From NCBI GenBank assembly GCA_040954595.2, contig CM082588.2:5518001-5582000 (forward strand): DNA of 64,000 nt, read 5' to 3'. The notes under the pieces are model-generated. The model saw nothing but the letters and a program-made list of their open reading frames with translations. It made no database searches and was not told where the DNA came from. Positions 13,453 through 27,042 of this stretch are shown here, piece by piece. A program made the position numbers and the translations under genes. Position 1 is the stretch's first letter; every line of letters begins with the position of its first letter. The stretch is from Balanoglossus misakiensis. Lineage: Eukaryota > Hemichordata.

Positions 13453-13480
13453 GGTGGTGGTGGTGGTGGTGGTGGTGGTG
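13453..13480 (+). repeat. (GGT)n microsatellite
   Basis: About nine uninterrupted GGT units lie just upstream of the P450 copy A start codon. The run is probably length-polymorphic. Confidence 0.9.
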
Positions 13481-15864
13481 TCTGATAAGAAAAACGCTGG
13501 CGGTTAGCTGCCGAAGTCTGACTATATGTTGGTTTGGTAAACAGTCATTGAACGGCTATTACCGTTTAGGTTAAAACTCTCGGTTCCGTCGTTGTGTGAT
13601 CTCATAAATCGTGGGAAATGCATACGCGATGATAATAATGGTTTGATGCAAGCGGTCATCCTGTGACATAACCATGATTACGTCCATGTTATAATATACC
13701 TCATGCTAATATTGTGTTATGATTCGCCAGAATCCGTGGCCAGGCAATATGTGTTCATTATTACACTGCATGAAATAATCAAGAACAAAGGAGCTTTCAA
13801 GTGGCCGGTAGAATGTTTGTAGTCGATGCTTTGCATGTTTGTTTGTACAAAACAGTCCGTGCCATAGTTGTGGCTTGGATTGTCCTTTAAAGCTGGCGGT
13901 AAGGGCAACAACACCCAGAGACGGCCTAACAGCCTCACAATGGAGGCAATTTCAGTAACTGACCTTCAGTTTACCAACGCAGTACCACAGCGCAGTGGGT
14001 TATTTTGACCCCGTTTCTTCTAGTACCCCCATGCTCGTTGTAACCGGTCATCGTACGTCCTTTTGACCTCAGTGCACCATTCTTATATGGAGCACCACAT
14101 ATCAACATCACACGAATCCGACAAGTACCACCAAAACAGATCATTAAAAAGGTGCCAATTATGGCCAATTTAATGATACCAGGCGAAATTAGGCATCTTG
14201 CAGCAAGTCTGTGACCTAAATAATTTAGCGAATTGGAGTAGTTCCACCAGTATTACCACTGGCATCTTGTTGATTGATTTACAACTCGTTTCACACAAAA
14301 CCGTGTGTTAGTATACACACAGAGAGGCAATTCCTTGCTAGCAAGGTCAATATGAGCTCAAGACAACCCAAGTCACCTAAATCAGTATTACACCACAAAA
14401 ACGAGTAAACCTACCTCTAAGAATAAAACTTGTCTTCCGTCTTGACTCACCGCGGGTACAGACGTGACGTGAAAGTTCGCATAAACCACACTACAGAGTA
14501 ACTCGAATGAGTACTTGTTGTCGGATGAAGGGTTAGGGAGCGTTCAGTTATTTCGGTCAGGGGTGGGCCAGTAAATGCCTGCGGTGTCTCACTGAAAATT
14601 AACGGAACCCCTGTCCGATACCACACACTGTAGATTGGGCGGGGCTCCGCCCATGATTTCTCATTGGTCGATTGCTACCTGCACGACGTCAATCACCAAG
14701 TCCACTGTCACGTGTGAAACTTCTGGCATCAGGTGTGGACACAAATCAAGACTCACCATGAACGTGGCCTATGTGCACATATTCAAGCCCCGGCTTGAAT
14801 GCTTTTGTAAGCAATGACAATGGTCGGTACACATACACATAACTCGTTATCAATCAGGGCTAGGGAGGGGAACAAGAAAATGTGTTTGATATGTAAAACA
14901 AAAATACTGAAAATCTAGCCTGAAGTTACAGAATGTGGCCCTTGAACACGTGGAATTGAACGACTGGGTCCCTTTAAAGATGACATTCCCATAACACCAT
15001 CAAGGCCCACCGTCGTAAACCACGGGCCGCTTTACGGCAACTGCGACATGCGTTACGTAGGGAGGTTTGTGTTGTTCCGTCTCACTGTGGAGTAAAGCCC
15101 TGGCTGGCGAGAATGTTCACGGTCACATCGTCAGGTAACATCAGTGTATCATCGACGTCGTAATCATAGTACCTGCCGTTCACTAAAAGAGTTCGACAGG
15201 TGTTTTGACGGCGCCATGTTTATCGAATATGTGTGCGGTGTAAACGTCCACGATGCCATTCTATGAGTGCGACTGGATTCAAAATTCAAAGGTTAAACAA
15301 GTAAGCGCTAGTTAACCAGTAACAGACAAATTAACATCAACAACGGACAGACATTTTGTTAACCGGAGTTAGTTGACAATCGATCTTGTGCTTACAGGGT
15401 GACTTCTGATAGATAGCGATAGCGCACCTTTATTCAAATATACACAGAAGGATTATCTTCTGTTACTACTAGCTTGGTTAATAATATATCGACTTTGCCC
15501 TACTTTATGAAGAAGTGTAATGGTGTTTGCGGATTTGTTCCTCCATTGGCTATGGAAATATTGACATATTTCTGCGGGATTAGGAGGTTAAGACATTGAT
15601 TCTTTTAAATTGTCAAACCTCATAAATTCTAATCATCAACACTTTTAACATCAAAGCGAGAATATATTCAGTTCTATACAGTAGTCTGCGTATTAGCAGA
15701 ATGTTTTCAAAGTACAGGTGTGTGGCTGCCGATTCAGAGGTCAATGTACAAACATTTTGATTTGTATTTAGGCGCCATATTGGACATCATCGTGCGCAGC
15801 AGTATACTACATGTACATGTAGCATCATCCACATCTCATCTGTGCATATAGTCTGGACTACTTT

Positions 15865-15890
15865 GCGGCCATTTTGAATTTCAAATTTGA
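15865..15890 (-). repeat. Copy of the recurrent AAATTTGA / CCATTTTG motif
   Basis: The plus strand reads GCGGCCATTTTGAATTTCAA then ATTTGA, the reverse complement of the motif at 32651-32682 with few changes. It lies about 180 bp upstream of the MFS carrier start codon. Confidence 0.4.
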
Positions 15891-16069
15891 CACAATTGTG
15901 CTCTCGCGTTCAAAATTTTGCACGATGACGCCCATTTTTTTTATTCTCAATTTTAAGAGTGAATAGTTTTCAGCAAAAATTGAGAGAAAGTTTACACAAT
16001 GATATACGAGGCACATTCTACCTTAACAGAAATAAATGGCATGTATTTTACACTTGTTCCCGTAGCATT

Positions 16070-19000
16070 ATGGCATTTGTACAAAGAAAATGGCGAGGGA
16101 TCATATCAATAGTAGGTGGCATTATGATCCATATCACACTGGGGACCTTCTACACTTTTGGTGAGTGACGTTGATTTATTCTTTGTCTCGCCATTTTTAC
16201 AAATCATCACTAGATCATTTGGTAAATTCATTCACTAATGGCGCCATTATACGTCGGTCTTCATTTTACTTTCGTTTGTTTATCAACAAATTTAATGACC
16301 TGGTAAGCTTATGCACTTTTCAAGGGAACCGAATCTATCATTTTATGTTCATATAAGTATAAGTTGAAAAATAACCATGCACTATCTTTTATTCAGTATA
16401 ATGTTTAGTTCCTGAAAGTTGTAATCTTTTTTCAGGTAATATGTCTCCGTACATAACATCCTACATAAGGGAACGCAGTAAACCGTCGGATATTACATAC
16501 GCGGTGAGAATATTTTCATATGTTGAAATTACGAACTTCTCGTCTCGTCTGTTATCGTCATGATATAAGTTTTTTTGGATTATGACTGTATGTATCAGTA
16601 ATAGATTTTTTGTCATTTTTATATGTGTGTGATTTGTTTCTTTTGTAACCACATTCATTGTGTATTTACTCTCATTTTGCCCTCAGGCTGGTTACCCGTC
16701 TATAAAGTAAATTTGTTAACATTCACGATGCTGATGCATGCATATAGGGCCTACGTGAATGTTTAAAAAATGTTGTCAATCACATTGCGGTTAGTGTGCC
16801 ATTGCTACTATGCTCATAGTCGATAGGGTTTTAACACAGACACCTACCTACAAGTAGTTTGATACTCACTGACGACCTTTCTCCTTTGATTTAACTTGCC
16901 AGATGTCTACTTGGATATTTGCTTTGGAGGGGGCTATGCTCGGTGGCTGTATGTATTTTGGAGGTCTACTCGATAAAAAGATTGGAGCTCGTTTGGCGGC
17001 ACTTATCGGCTGCCTGATTCAAAGGTAAGCTTCACCAATAATTGTAGTCATGGTGCGTTTTGCTGGAGAATGCCGCAGAGCTAAACGTTTTTCCGCTTAA
17101 CATTGATATTGTGTTACTTGTTTTTCTGTGGCGTGTTTTTAGGTCAGCTACTTACATGTAGGTAGTCATTTTAAGCATCACCGCAACAGGGTAAAAGTAT
17201 GTAGCTTGACTGTTACGGATACTCATTCTAGTCCACAAAAACGTTCAGTGCCTTCTACGTTAAGATTACACTTTAGGGATCCCGTATAACAAATGTACAA
17301 ACTTTTAGGACCTCCAATATATGCCAATCGTGTCATTATTAGATGTTCCTAAATCCCTGAACTCATTTACGATCGAAAAATTCCACACGAAATACCAATG
17401 GATAACTTAACCTCCATTACACACATTTATATCATTTCCAGCACAGGAGTTCTGCTCACCTATTTTACCATCCAGTATTCGTTTTATCTGGTGCTCATCA
17501 CTTATGGTTTAATGTTTGGAATTGGCATGGGATTGGCCTACGCACCAGCCCTGATGTGTGCGATGAAGGTAAGACCAGGATTAAACCAAACCTGTTAGAT
17601 TTTTTCGTCACTCACAGACGACGTCCTGGTGTAGATACGAGGCTGCAGCCTCTAAAGAACATGTGTTGTAGCACTGTATTCAAGTGTTTGTCAACTTGGA
17701 ATCCAAATGGGATTGATTGTATATATTTCAGTCCACACTCTTATCAAAAGTACGACTTCAAGCCAGGCTTATCGTTTCACTCGATGTGCAGATTCGTTTG
17801 AGTCGGTTAACTTAAACTCACATGAAGTGGTAAACAACATACGAGAGTAACAACACGCAAACTCATAAGCCAATTTATTTCTCTCTTTTTTTACTGATAG
17901 TGGTTTCCAAAACATAAAGGTGTAACTAGTGGTTTGATAGTGGCTGGATTCGGTGGAGGCCCCTTCATTTTCAATCAAGTACAGACAGCTTACATAAATC
18001 CAGAAAATTTATCCCCCGTGGAGTCCTCAAATGGAGAGAGGTGAGTGGATTTCTTATCATGTAACTCGTCATTTCAATTTCATGTTTCACCAACTGCTGT
18101 CTTGCTTATATACGACCACGTCTCATGACACATCCGCAGTGTTTATCGTTTGCCCGAATATATCAACAAACCTCAGTTCGTTTTGTATGGAACGCATCTA
18201 TGTTACAAGTGCGTACATGTAACAGTGCGGTGTGCTGTGTTCCATTTTGTGAGCGATTTTGTGTGACTGTTAATTTTGCTTCGTTATTTTCCCCACTCTC
18301 TGAACAGATATTTTAACCAGGAAGACATACTGAATAGAACGCCAACATGTTTTCTGTTGCTAGGAGTATGCTATGTTTCATTGCAACTAATCGGTTGTGT
18401 ACTGATGGCTGACCCACCGCAAGATCGTGTAAGCATTTTCTCACGTTCATAAGGTTCTGTTGTTATTGATGTTGATGAATATGTGTGTCAGATTCAAATG
18501 AGAGCATGCAACTGGCTGACCAGATCAGTTTCAGGTCGTGGCTTCAGATACCATCAACAAAGGACCAAAGATATCATTTCGATATTGCTTTGCTTTGCTT
18601 TGCTCCCATAGGGTCCATCTGCACAGGAAGAAACAGAATCAGAGAAACAACCTTTACTGTCTAAAGAAGACAATGAAGATTTTGACCCGAAGTCCAGTGG
18701 TCGAAGTTTAGAACCAAGAGATGCCATTAGAACTCGACCATTCTGGACAATGTGGTTTACCTTCTTCTTCAACGCAGTTAGTCTGGTGTTGGCGTCAGCA
18801 CTTTACAAAGTAAGTTTGATTAGCGGCATCCAAAGAGAATCGCGACAACAGAACAATCAATATTGTGGGATACACCATCACACCTCACCATCACAACACC
18901 ATATGCTATAATGTTAACTGAGTAGCAAGGCACACTACAAGCCCTCGAATACTGCACTATGATTGAACACTGTTCAGCGAATGACAACTCGATACCAACT

Positions 19001-20228
19001 CACCATCATCAACTTATTGATCCATACTGCATAAGTAAATGTTTTCAACCATCTTTGATAACAGTCACTTTCATTATGTCGTATTCACGTAGAATGGAAA
19101 GCTATCATTTAGCCGCGGCCGGGTAGAGCCATTGTCAAATTCCTAGTTCAATTTGAAATTTAATAACACCGCACAACTAGCGACTCATTCTTTGTGATGA
19201 CTTTCCAATTTCAGGCTTACGGGCAGAATTTTATAGAAGATGATCTCTTCTTGGCTCTGGTCGGATCGTTTGCGTCATTGTTCAACTGTCTTGGTCGCGT
19301 GTTCTGGGGATATCTCGGTGACAGATTCTCGTTTCGGGTAAGTTTGAACTGGGGATCCGGAATGCAGATGTTGCAACCTCTCGTGCTCGCTTATTTATGG
19401 GATTAACAGATCATCGTATGATCAGTGTTTAAGCTCTACAAAACACTTGCCTTCACAGGATGCGATGCTGGCGCTCTGCACTGCAAACTCGGCGCTCATG
19501 CTCACGCTCATCGCTACCCAGGAGGGCGGTAAATTGATGTTTTTCATCTGGGTCTGCGCCATATTCCTTTCATTCTCCGGAAACTTTGCTCTTTTTCCAA
19601 GTGCAACTGCAAGGTAGGTGACCGTAAACCTGTTGAAATAGTTACTGTTTTGTCTACCCCTCAGTCAGTATACCCAGAAGCATAAGCATCTCATGGTAGG
19701 CCCTGTACCATGTCAGGTATATGTGTATGATTGAATAGAGGAGTTTGGTCTAGCTGGCACTAGCACTATCATTGCTCTCATTGCATTGAGAAAAGTAACA
19801 GTGCCTGCAGTAGTTTTGACAGGTCCCTCTTCACGTACATTACAGATCATTTGGTGTAGAAAATGCTGGTAAAACCTACGGCATTTTATTCACATCATTC
19901 GCAATGGCATCGTTGGCTGGGACATTGTCCGGGAATATTTTAGTCGACTATTTTGGCTGGACGGGGCTGTTTTACTTCTGTGCAGGGTGTTCAGCCATCG
20001 GTGAGTAGAGATTGCAACTGAAAAAAAATCTTGATTGTTCAAAATCATTATTGGCCATGGATCAGTATGTGGACTAAGGCTTCGTATTGACCACATTGTA
20101 ATCTTACTGAGACAAAATGCATGCGTATAAACTCTATCGGATGGTAAATCCAGGCGTTCTTTTCTACAACAGGCATTGTGTTAACTTTAACATTCAACGT
20201 GAAAACTCCGGAAGGAAAGGACATCTGA
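16070..20228 (+). CDS. MFS carrier, oxalate/formate-antiporter type
   Basis: Eleven exons: 16070-16160, 16436-16503, 16903-17024, 17442-17568, 17901-18040, 18308-18428, 18612-18809, 19215-19337, 19459-19613, 19846-20000 and 20173-20228. All phases join to give 451 residues. The protein has many hydrophobic segments. Family landmarks are GGIMIHITLGTFYTFGNMSPYI at the N-terminus (first membrane helix and loop), GGLLDKKIGAR (the helix 2-3 loop motif of MFS proteins), GIGMGLAYAPA, and GRVFWGYLGDRFS (the equivalent loop in the second half). It resembles proteins often named oxalate/formate antiporter or apicoplast-pyruvate-carrier-like, so a small monocarboxylate substrate is likely but unproven. 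The central acidic loop (about residues 224-255) contains EKQPLL, a [DE]xxxL[LI] sorting signal suggesting an endolysosomal location. An in-frame ATG at 15959 could add 37 residues, but 16070 has the better context and alignment. The gene sits between two P450 paralogues and converges on copy B. Confidence 0.93.
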
Positions 20229-20569
20229 GGAAAGATATTGGGCATATTAACTTTAATATTTTGTTGAAATCCATCTGGGTTGTCATAAGTAGAGTATCTG
20301 GCAGCTCCGGCCGCGGGTAAGGGAATAATCAATGCTGCCGTAAGCTTTCCAGTCTAAAAGATATATTTACAGAAATTCTTTATATATACAAGGAGACATA
20401 TTGTTTGACATATCACAGGACACATAGCGTTCTTTAACCATGATGCCATGCAGGTTGTCTCCCCAGACTAAAAATACAAATTCCTGTAACAGACATGGCG
20501 AGACTATTTCTGCTGTTTCACTTCGTCTGACTTTGGAAACCGGCCCGACAATGCACAAAGCCAACTAGC
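20229..20569. other. Shared 3' space of convergent MFS and P450 copy B genes
   Basis: Only 341 bp separate the two stop codons, so both 3' untranslated regions must lie here and may overlap. No canonical AATAAA was found for either gene; CTTTAAT-type variants exist on the minus strand. Confidence 0.6.
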
Positions 20570-23500
20570 TCACTTCCTGTCTGCGAACGTAAATCGTGCC
20601 GGTTGATCAGGTGCAGATATAATGTTCATCTTGACGCCTAGCTTACCATGTTTCCACGTGATGCGGTAGTTTTGAACAAGCTGTAGAGGATGGAAAACTA
20701 TTTATTATGGTAATATCTGATCAATGGAGCAAGGAGAGAATAATTGTTCTGCATGAACCTGTCACAGATCCAATGGTTAGTCGTTTTACGTCACACTAAG
20801 AACACGTCAATCTGTACCAAAATCTATCACACCATAGAACTGCAGATTACTTGTTGTGTTTTAATGAATAAGTCAGCAGTGCAGGCTTTCAGCTCGCTCC
20901 CGATTCCCTCCCAACTGTGTGTTCAACCGTTCTTATTTTTACCTTAACGATAATGATTCGGAGCTCTTCTTCAGCAATACGTCTACCTAAGCACATCCTC
21001 GGGCCATGTCCAAAAGGTAGCACCATAAAGGGGCTGACGTGTGTTTGCATCTGGTGTCCCCGAATCCATCTCTCCGGAACAAACTTCTCGGGATCAGGAA
21101 AATATTCCTCCAGCATTCCCGTTATGTTGTGGTATCTAACCATTGTCTGCAACAAACGTGTGACGTGTTAATATAGGGGATGCATTAAGAACGATATTTC
21201 ATTATTCAACTATTTATGTTTGTATAAGTGGGCCACTTTTGTGGTGGACTGAAAAATGCAACACTGCATTTTATTGACCAGAGTTGCGCAACTAGGAAAT
21301 TTTTCAAATTGATGAAGGTGGCTAGTTCAGAAAGGAGAATAAGAATTTTGGTTGCGCGAACATCTATATCACCCCAGTCTGGTCTGACAGATTCAGAAGA
21401 GACGTTTGACTTACCCCAGCGGGAACCGTATATCCAGCAAGAACCAAATCTCTGTGAATTATACGTGCGTTACTAGCCGCAATTGGATATTGTCTGGGGA
21501 GAAAAATAACAAATATAGTGATTCAACATCTTTGTTATCATAACGCCCGTTAATACTGGCAAAATCCTGTCAGCATTATATATAAATCTTCAGCAAAAAT
21601 CACTCTAACTGGTACTACCAAATGTATCATTATTATCGCACTGTAGCGTCTTCACACTCCTTGCTGGTGGTCACCTGATACTGAAACTGAACGGCAGTTA
21701 CTATTTAGCACGCAAGGGAAATCTGATGGAAAAGGGTTTCAGATTTTACCTGAACGTTTCTTTCATACAGCCCCTGAGGAAGGCCATCTTGTTCAGAGCT
21801 TCTGCGCTAATCCTTCCAGAGCTTGGTAACACCGAAACGATCTCCTCGTACAATTTCTCCTGCTTGTCCGGATTAGTAGCAAGGTTGTACAGATTAAACA
21901 CCAACGTATGTGAAGTCTGTAAAATGTAAAAGGATATTTCTTGTTTCATTATGAAGATCTTACAAAGCAACTGGTCAGTCAGCTTTGATATTTCGCCCAC
22001 AATTCGATATGTTCCTCTTGTGTTAACTATCACAGCGGACCCTCTCGATCTCTAGGGTGTTTGTAGTTACTTACTGTATCAATACCACCCATGATCAGCT
22101 CAATTGGAGTCAGTATTAACTCTTCATAACTCAGGTCTTTTTGTCCCAGTAGTGAAACTAGCATGTTCGCTTCAGTCCGTTCACCCTCTTTTAGGTCTCT
22201 GACTCGTGCGATTGTTTGGTCGACGTATTTCTTATTAATTCTGAGAAAAGAGGAACAAGCAGTTCAACATGTGCTGACAGAAATGGATCATATTAATTTG
22301 AAAGGGGCGATGAGATTAAACGTCTTTGTATATTCTTCATGACTTAAATGACCAACCTGAAAAGTGTCTCCTGGCTTCTGAAGAATTTTCTCCAGGTTGG
22401 CGTGCTGACGAACTTGTAAATCGGAAACCCGTACACAAGTTTTCCGAAGGTGCCGAAGAAATCGGTAGAGGCGTTAATTATCTGCTGTGCCTCTGAATCC
22501 GGGTCTAAGTTCTTTTCCAGACAACCCAGTCGCGTGTCGAGTGCCACCTTGCCGATTGCTGTAATTGAGAAGGTTAACATAGCTGGACAAGAACATACTT
22601 GGAGATTCCTGTCTTTTATTGCAGAATCATTTTGTTTTTATTTTTTTACACTTTCTGACTGGTTCTTGAGGTCATGTTTCTTGAATTATAACTACTGTCT
22701 GCTTCATATTAGAACAAGGACATTACCTGTACGAAGGGTTATACACTGTTATACGGAACTCAAGGTAACCTATGTTTGGTGCATTATATCACGTGGCGGA
22801 AGCCTTGTTTACGTCATCAGCCCGTTAAAACCCAGCATCATTTACATGTAGGTGTATGCTAATACTACTTCTGTCTTATGCGCAATCCTTTATACTTACA
22901 CTCGAGTGCCCACTTGTAAATTTCGTTTTGAAAATCTGGGACTTCTCCATCTCCCCTTCTCCGTTCTTTAATCAAGGAGATGAAGTCCTTGCCGACATCT
23001 TCCAGGTCTGGTATATACTGTTCCACAACCTTGGGTCTCATCAAGAAGGGCTGAACAATTCTCCTTAATCTTTGCCACTCGTCTCCTTGTCTTTGACGAT
23101 GAAGTGACATCATGAGAGTATAGGATGAGACGGATGGTGAGGAGGAAGTGACATCATAAGAGTTTATGAAGCAGTCTTAAAATGTGATAATGTTCCACTT
23201 GGTAACCGTACCACTAAAAATAATGCGAGAAATGGATACTTACAGATTTGCAATGCCAATCGATCGCTTGCTCTCTTCTCTCGCTCTTTTCAGGGGTTCA
23301 AGCACCGGACGCTCCGGTGTCCTGTCGTCATTTTTGAACATAATTTCCGCATCGTGGGGGTCGACGACGTTTACAGTGGTTAAAATACCGAACGTTTCCA
23401 TCCAGATTTTGCCAAATTTTCGATACCTGTCCACGCATGCATCCAAGAACTTTTCAATGCTGTATGGACCTGTATGAAATACTATAAATGGTTAGCACAC

Positions 23501-23994
23501 CTCACGTATTATTCCGCGCTCCTGATCGGGTGATACTGGGTCACGTGGCACATATTGGCTGGCCATGAGGGTAACAGCATACGTCTATTTCCCCGAGGGA
23601 CTGTGGGTCGCCCCAAACAGTCTGTCTCCAGAGGCCAAAGACGTTGCTATAGATAACGTGTTTCTACTATAATAGCATTTGAAAGGAGATTACAAAATCG
23701 ACAATGAAAAGAAATTATTTGTTACCGACTGTACGTAAGCATCAATGTTAACAATTGCATCTTACCAAGTGGACTATAATCAAGGAGAGATCCGACGATC
23801 GGTAGAAGTCTTGGCCTTGGTATTTCTTCAAAAGGACGTGGGTTCGATGCCTCATCGGTGGGTGTATCATTGCCCGTGATTACAGATGACACAGAACCTT
23901 TGTCACGTTTCGTCAACTTTTCAACAATGCTTCTTCTCAACACGGCATGCACGGGAAGGAGAGCCCTCCCACTCTGTGTGGTTGTCGAATGCAT
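20570..23994 (-). CDS. Mitochondrial-clan cytochrome P450, copy B
   Basis: Nine exons: 23994-23766, 23469-23244, 23090-22900, 22558-22357, 22240-22075, 21916-21750, 21493-21415, 21146-20943 and 20680-20570, giving 524 residues. Exons 2, 3, 4, 6, 7, 8 and 9 have exactly the same lengths as in copy A, and all phases agree. The protein starts MHSTTTQSGRALLP with a basic, probably mitochondrial leader. It keeps the hinge IPRPRLLPIVGSLLDYSPLG, QGDEWQRLRRIV, I-helix GGIDTTS (about 334-340), ExxR at Glu391-Arg394, PERWIRG and the haem loop PFGHGPRMCLGRRI with Cys472. A sterol- or lipid-hydroxylating role with adrenodoxin is expected for the clan, but the substrate is unknown. The exon 4 donor is GTTGGT, a weak but GT-type site. 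Divergence from copy A is substantial in the region before the I-helix and low around the haem site, so the duplication is not recent. Confidence 0.95.
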
Positions 23995-26900
23995 TTTTCA
24001 CGCGTTTTACTGCGAACAGAACATCAAAGGGAAGACACCATGTAGCACCACCGCCTTGTAAAAGCTGACATTACGTTAGTAGATATTTACAATACAGCAT
24101 ACACGGCAGTGCCTTCTGGAGAGCCCCATTCAATTTCAGAATACTAGACAACCACTAAAGTTGCCTTGAGCAAAATAGCTCGTTAAATTGGTCCCGTGGT
24201 TCGGATTTTTTCAATACTGAGTACAACGTTACAGAGAGTTGAACGACCCTTTCATGCCAAACAGGGGTTAGGCCTAGTGTCCTACATTACAGTTGAACGC
24301 ACTTCGTAGCCCTCTCTATATACAGGCTATAATCCTGGTCATTTCATCAGATTTGCACTGTTTACAATAAAGTCAGGTGATATACATGTATATGTTTGTC
24401 AAGTTACAGCTAACGCAGTGTTTTGCAACATGCCACAACAATCTGATGCAGTGTAGATACACCGATCAAATCATTAGGAAAACCGAATGGGGACTGAAAG
24501 GGAATAAGATATATATTACGGAAATCCAGCCTGGTTTTTTGTTTTATTACATTTTACAGCTTCCTGTATTTGAATATAAATGCGCTTGTTGGGCATGGGT
24601 ATGGGCAGTTGGCTGCAATAAAACTATTTATACTGTTGAACAGTCTGGTTTCGTGATTTATGTTTAGAAGTCAAGCTTTCAAGGACGTGTATTCAAATGC
24701 CTGTAGGGTATACTGTAGTTAGCTGGGGTGTGGGAACACTATTGAAAGTTTATTGCAAAACTCTGCATGTGGCTGACGTCGCATGTTTTGATCGGTGTAT
24801 AACCACGATCACTTCGCGACTGTGGTTCGACAGTAGACAATTATAAATAAAGCTACTAGATTTGCTTTTTCTGTTAGTAAGTTTAGGGTACACCGCCTTA
24901 AAATGTCCTTGGATCTTTCGAATGCATTCAACACGCAAAGGGTCACCAGTGTTAGAAAACACTTTTGTTAGAGAGTATGCCACTCAGGTTAGAGAACTAT
25001 CGTTCTGTGGACCTACCTGAAACGGATTGTAAGTAGTTGTCTACAGACTACAGATAAAACACGTGATCCCTCAGCTGAAGTGTACACTTACGGTGTGTAT
25101 GGAAGGCAGGGTCGAAGGTCGGCCTACCCCCAATTAATTACAATCAGTGTCAGGGCGCAAGACGGACAAGTTGCATGATCTGAGGTCACAATGGTGATAT
25201 GTCGCTGCATATGTACAAGCGATCTCCATATACCACCCGCAAAGATACTGCATGTATTAATTTTTATACCTGTAAAAACATTACCTTTGTTTCCAGAAAT
25301 AAGTGAAAAGGTCTTGGGTATACATTACAATTTGTTTTCAGGGTATCATGCTGAACTTTATTCAATACTTTTTAAATACATGTATAACAAATATCAACTG
25401 CATGTAAAGTAAATGATAAGCCATTGAGAAATCTACTTAAATGTTACATGGATTGTCTCTCTCAAGTTTCACAAAATATTCAAATGTAATCACTGTAATA
25501 CAATATTATTAAATCGAAGGTTTTGAGTGCTGAAGTTGGTGTACACTGGGGTAGATTTATTTAATCTACCGCGAGGTGGCGTTTTCAAGATGGCTGACCT
25601 GTTGCGTGTGATGGTCTCGACAGTGCACTGTTTTGACCTGATACGCGTTTAAATTCGCTCTTTTCACCTGAATTTCCGACTGCCGTTGTTCGTCTTGTGG
25701 TCGAAATGGATCTGGGTAGGACTTGTGAGGAATTACTGCATTGGTTTCACCTATATCACATGGACTCCGACTGTGACGCAACGCGGAGCCGTCAAAATAA
25801 CAAAACAAAATGGCGGCGCCCATAGGCACAAGGACAATCACGTGTATGTTTCCATAAGGTATAGTATAGCCATTTCATTCCAGCTATCCTATATTCCTTA
25901 ATTGCATAGGCTTTACATTAAGTGCTCGCTACTCGAGAGGCCATCGGCTGCGAACAACATTGTCAACCTAGCAGCTGACTTCCTGCCCCTGCAGTGTTGT
26001 AAATGGTGATGAAATCTGCCCTGGCTATTTCATGTTATGCTGACTTGGTCCTACCATTAGGGGAGACCATTTGTATTCGTTGGTGGATGGAGGAGTTGGT
26101 GGATGTGTTGGCATATGGTGCGAAGGGAAACACAATGTTCTGCAATGCCTCGGCCCTTGGAAATATGGACAGGCAATCGAAAATAACATTGCTATAACAG
26201 TGACTAAATAAATTTGCAGACATCTACCCAAATCCTCTACCCCCCCCCAAAAAAAAAATCAAAAAAATCTTATGCTTCTCATCTTTACTGCCCGAGGAAA
26301 AGGAATGCTCAGTATGTATAGTCCAGATTTTTTTTGGATGAAATGCGCGTGATACAAATTGCACCTACAATGTATTAGATTTTGGAAAAATGTAAGCAAA
26401 TTGGGCCTCCTTGTTTCCATAGGCAGCCTTCGACATTGGCATATTTAGCTTTACTACTAGTACATGTATCAGTGATAATTTAATGTCTGACTCGATAGAC
26501 TGATTGATTAATTGTTTAATTGATTGTTTACAATTATTTGACCGAAGTCATTAATTTAATTTACTAAATTTACTATTGGTAATCTTATAATTAACAACAG
26601 AGATTTACTCAGGAACAGATCATCAACACAAGTCAGCAAATGGCATAGAAACAGATACTAGTCAGTTGGGTTCAGTCAGTTCAACTTCAAGTGTGAAATC
26701 AGGACACAAAATTACTTTCTTGGTTTGAATTTGTTATTCTTTAATCATTTAATGATACATTGAATTCAACTGTACAGATTGACAATGTCATTTCGTAAAT
26801 CAATTTCACTGTTGTCCAAATTTCTCTTAGTCAACCCTCAAAGGTTAGGTGTGTCTGTGTACTTAAGAATATGACCATTGGCTTGAAAATTCTGAAAGCA

Positions 26901-27042
26901 GGACACAACATGACTTTCTTGGTTTAAACTTTTTATTCTATAATACATGTAATTTAACGAACATTAAAGTCAGTTTAATTTACAAATTATTATAGTTGAC
27001 AGTATTTGTAAATGAATTTCACTGTTGTTCAAATTTCTCTAG
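23995..27042. other. Intergenic region upstream of P450 copy B
   Basis: No coding exons were recognised in this 3-kb stretch. It should include the P450 copy B promoter near 24000-24300. Near its right end, about 26694-26831 and 26885-27042 are two diverged copies of one sequence (AGGACACAA, TTTCTTGGTTT, CACTGTTGT-CAAATTTCTCT). The second ends in a splice-acceptor-like CTCTAG. Confidence 0.5.

Larger units (their letters stand above)
13287..16069. other. Divergent intergenic region, P450 copy A and MFS carrier
   Basis: This 2.8-kb region separates two start codons pointing away from each other, so it should hold both promoters and any 5' untranslated exons. No further coding exons were recognised. 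Visible items are a (GGT)n microsatellite at 13453-13480, a palindrome-like run with ACATGTACATGT near 15808, and a copy of the recurrent AAATTTGA / CCATTTTG motif at 15865-15890. Confidence 0.5.
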
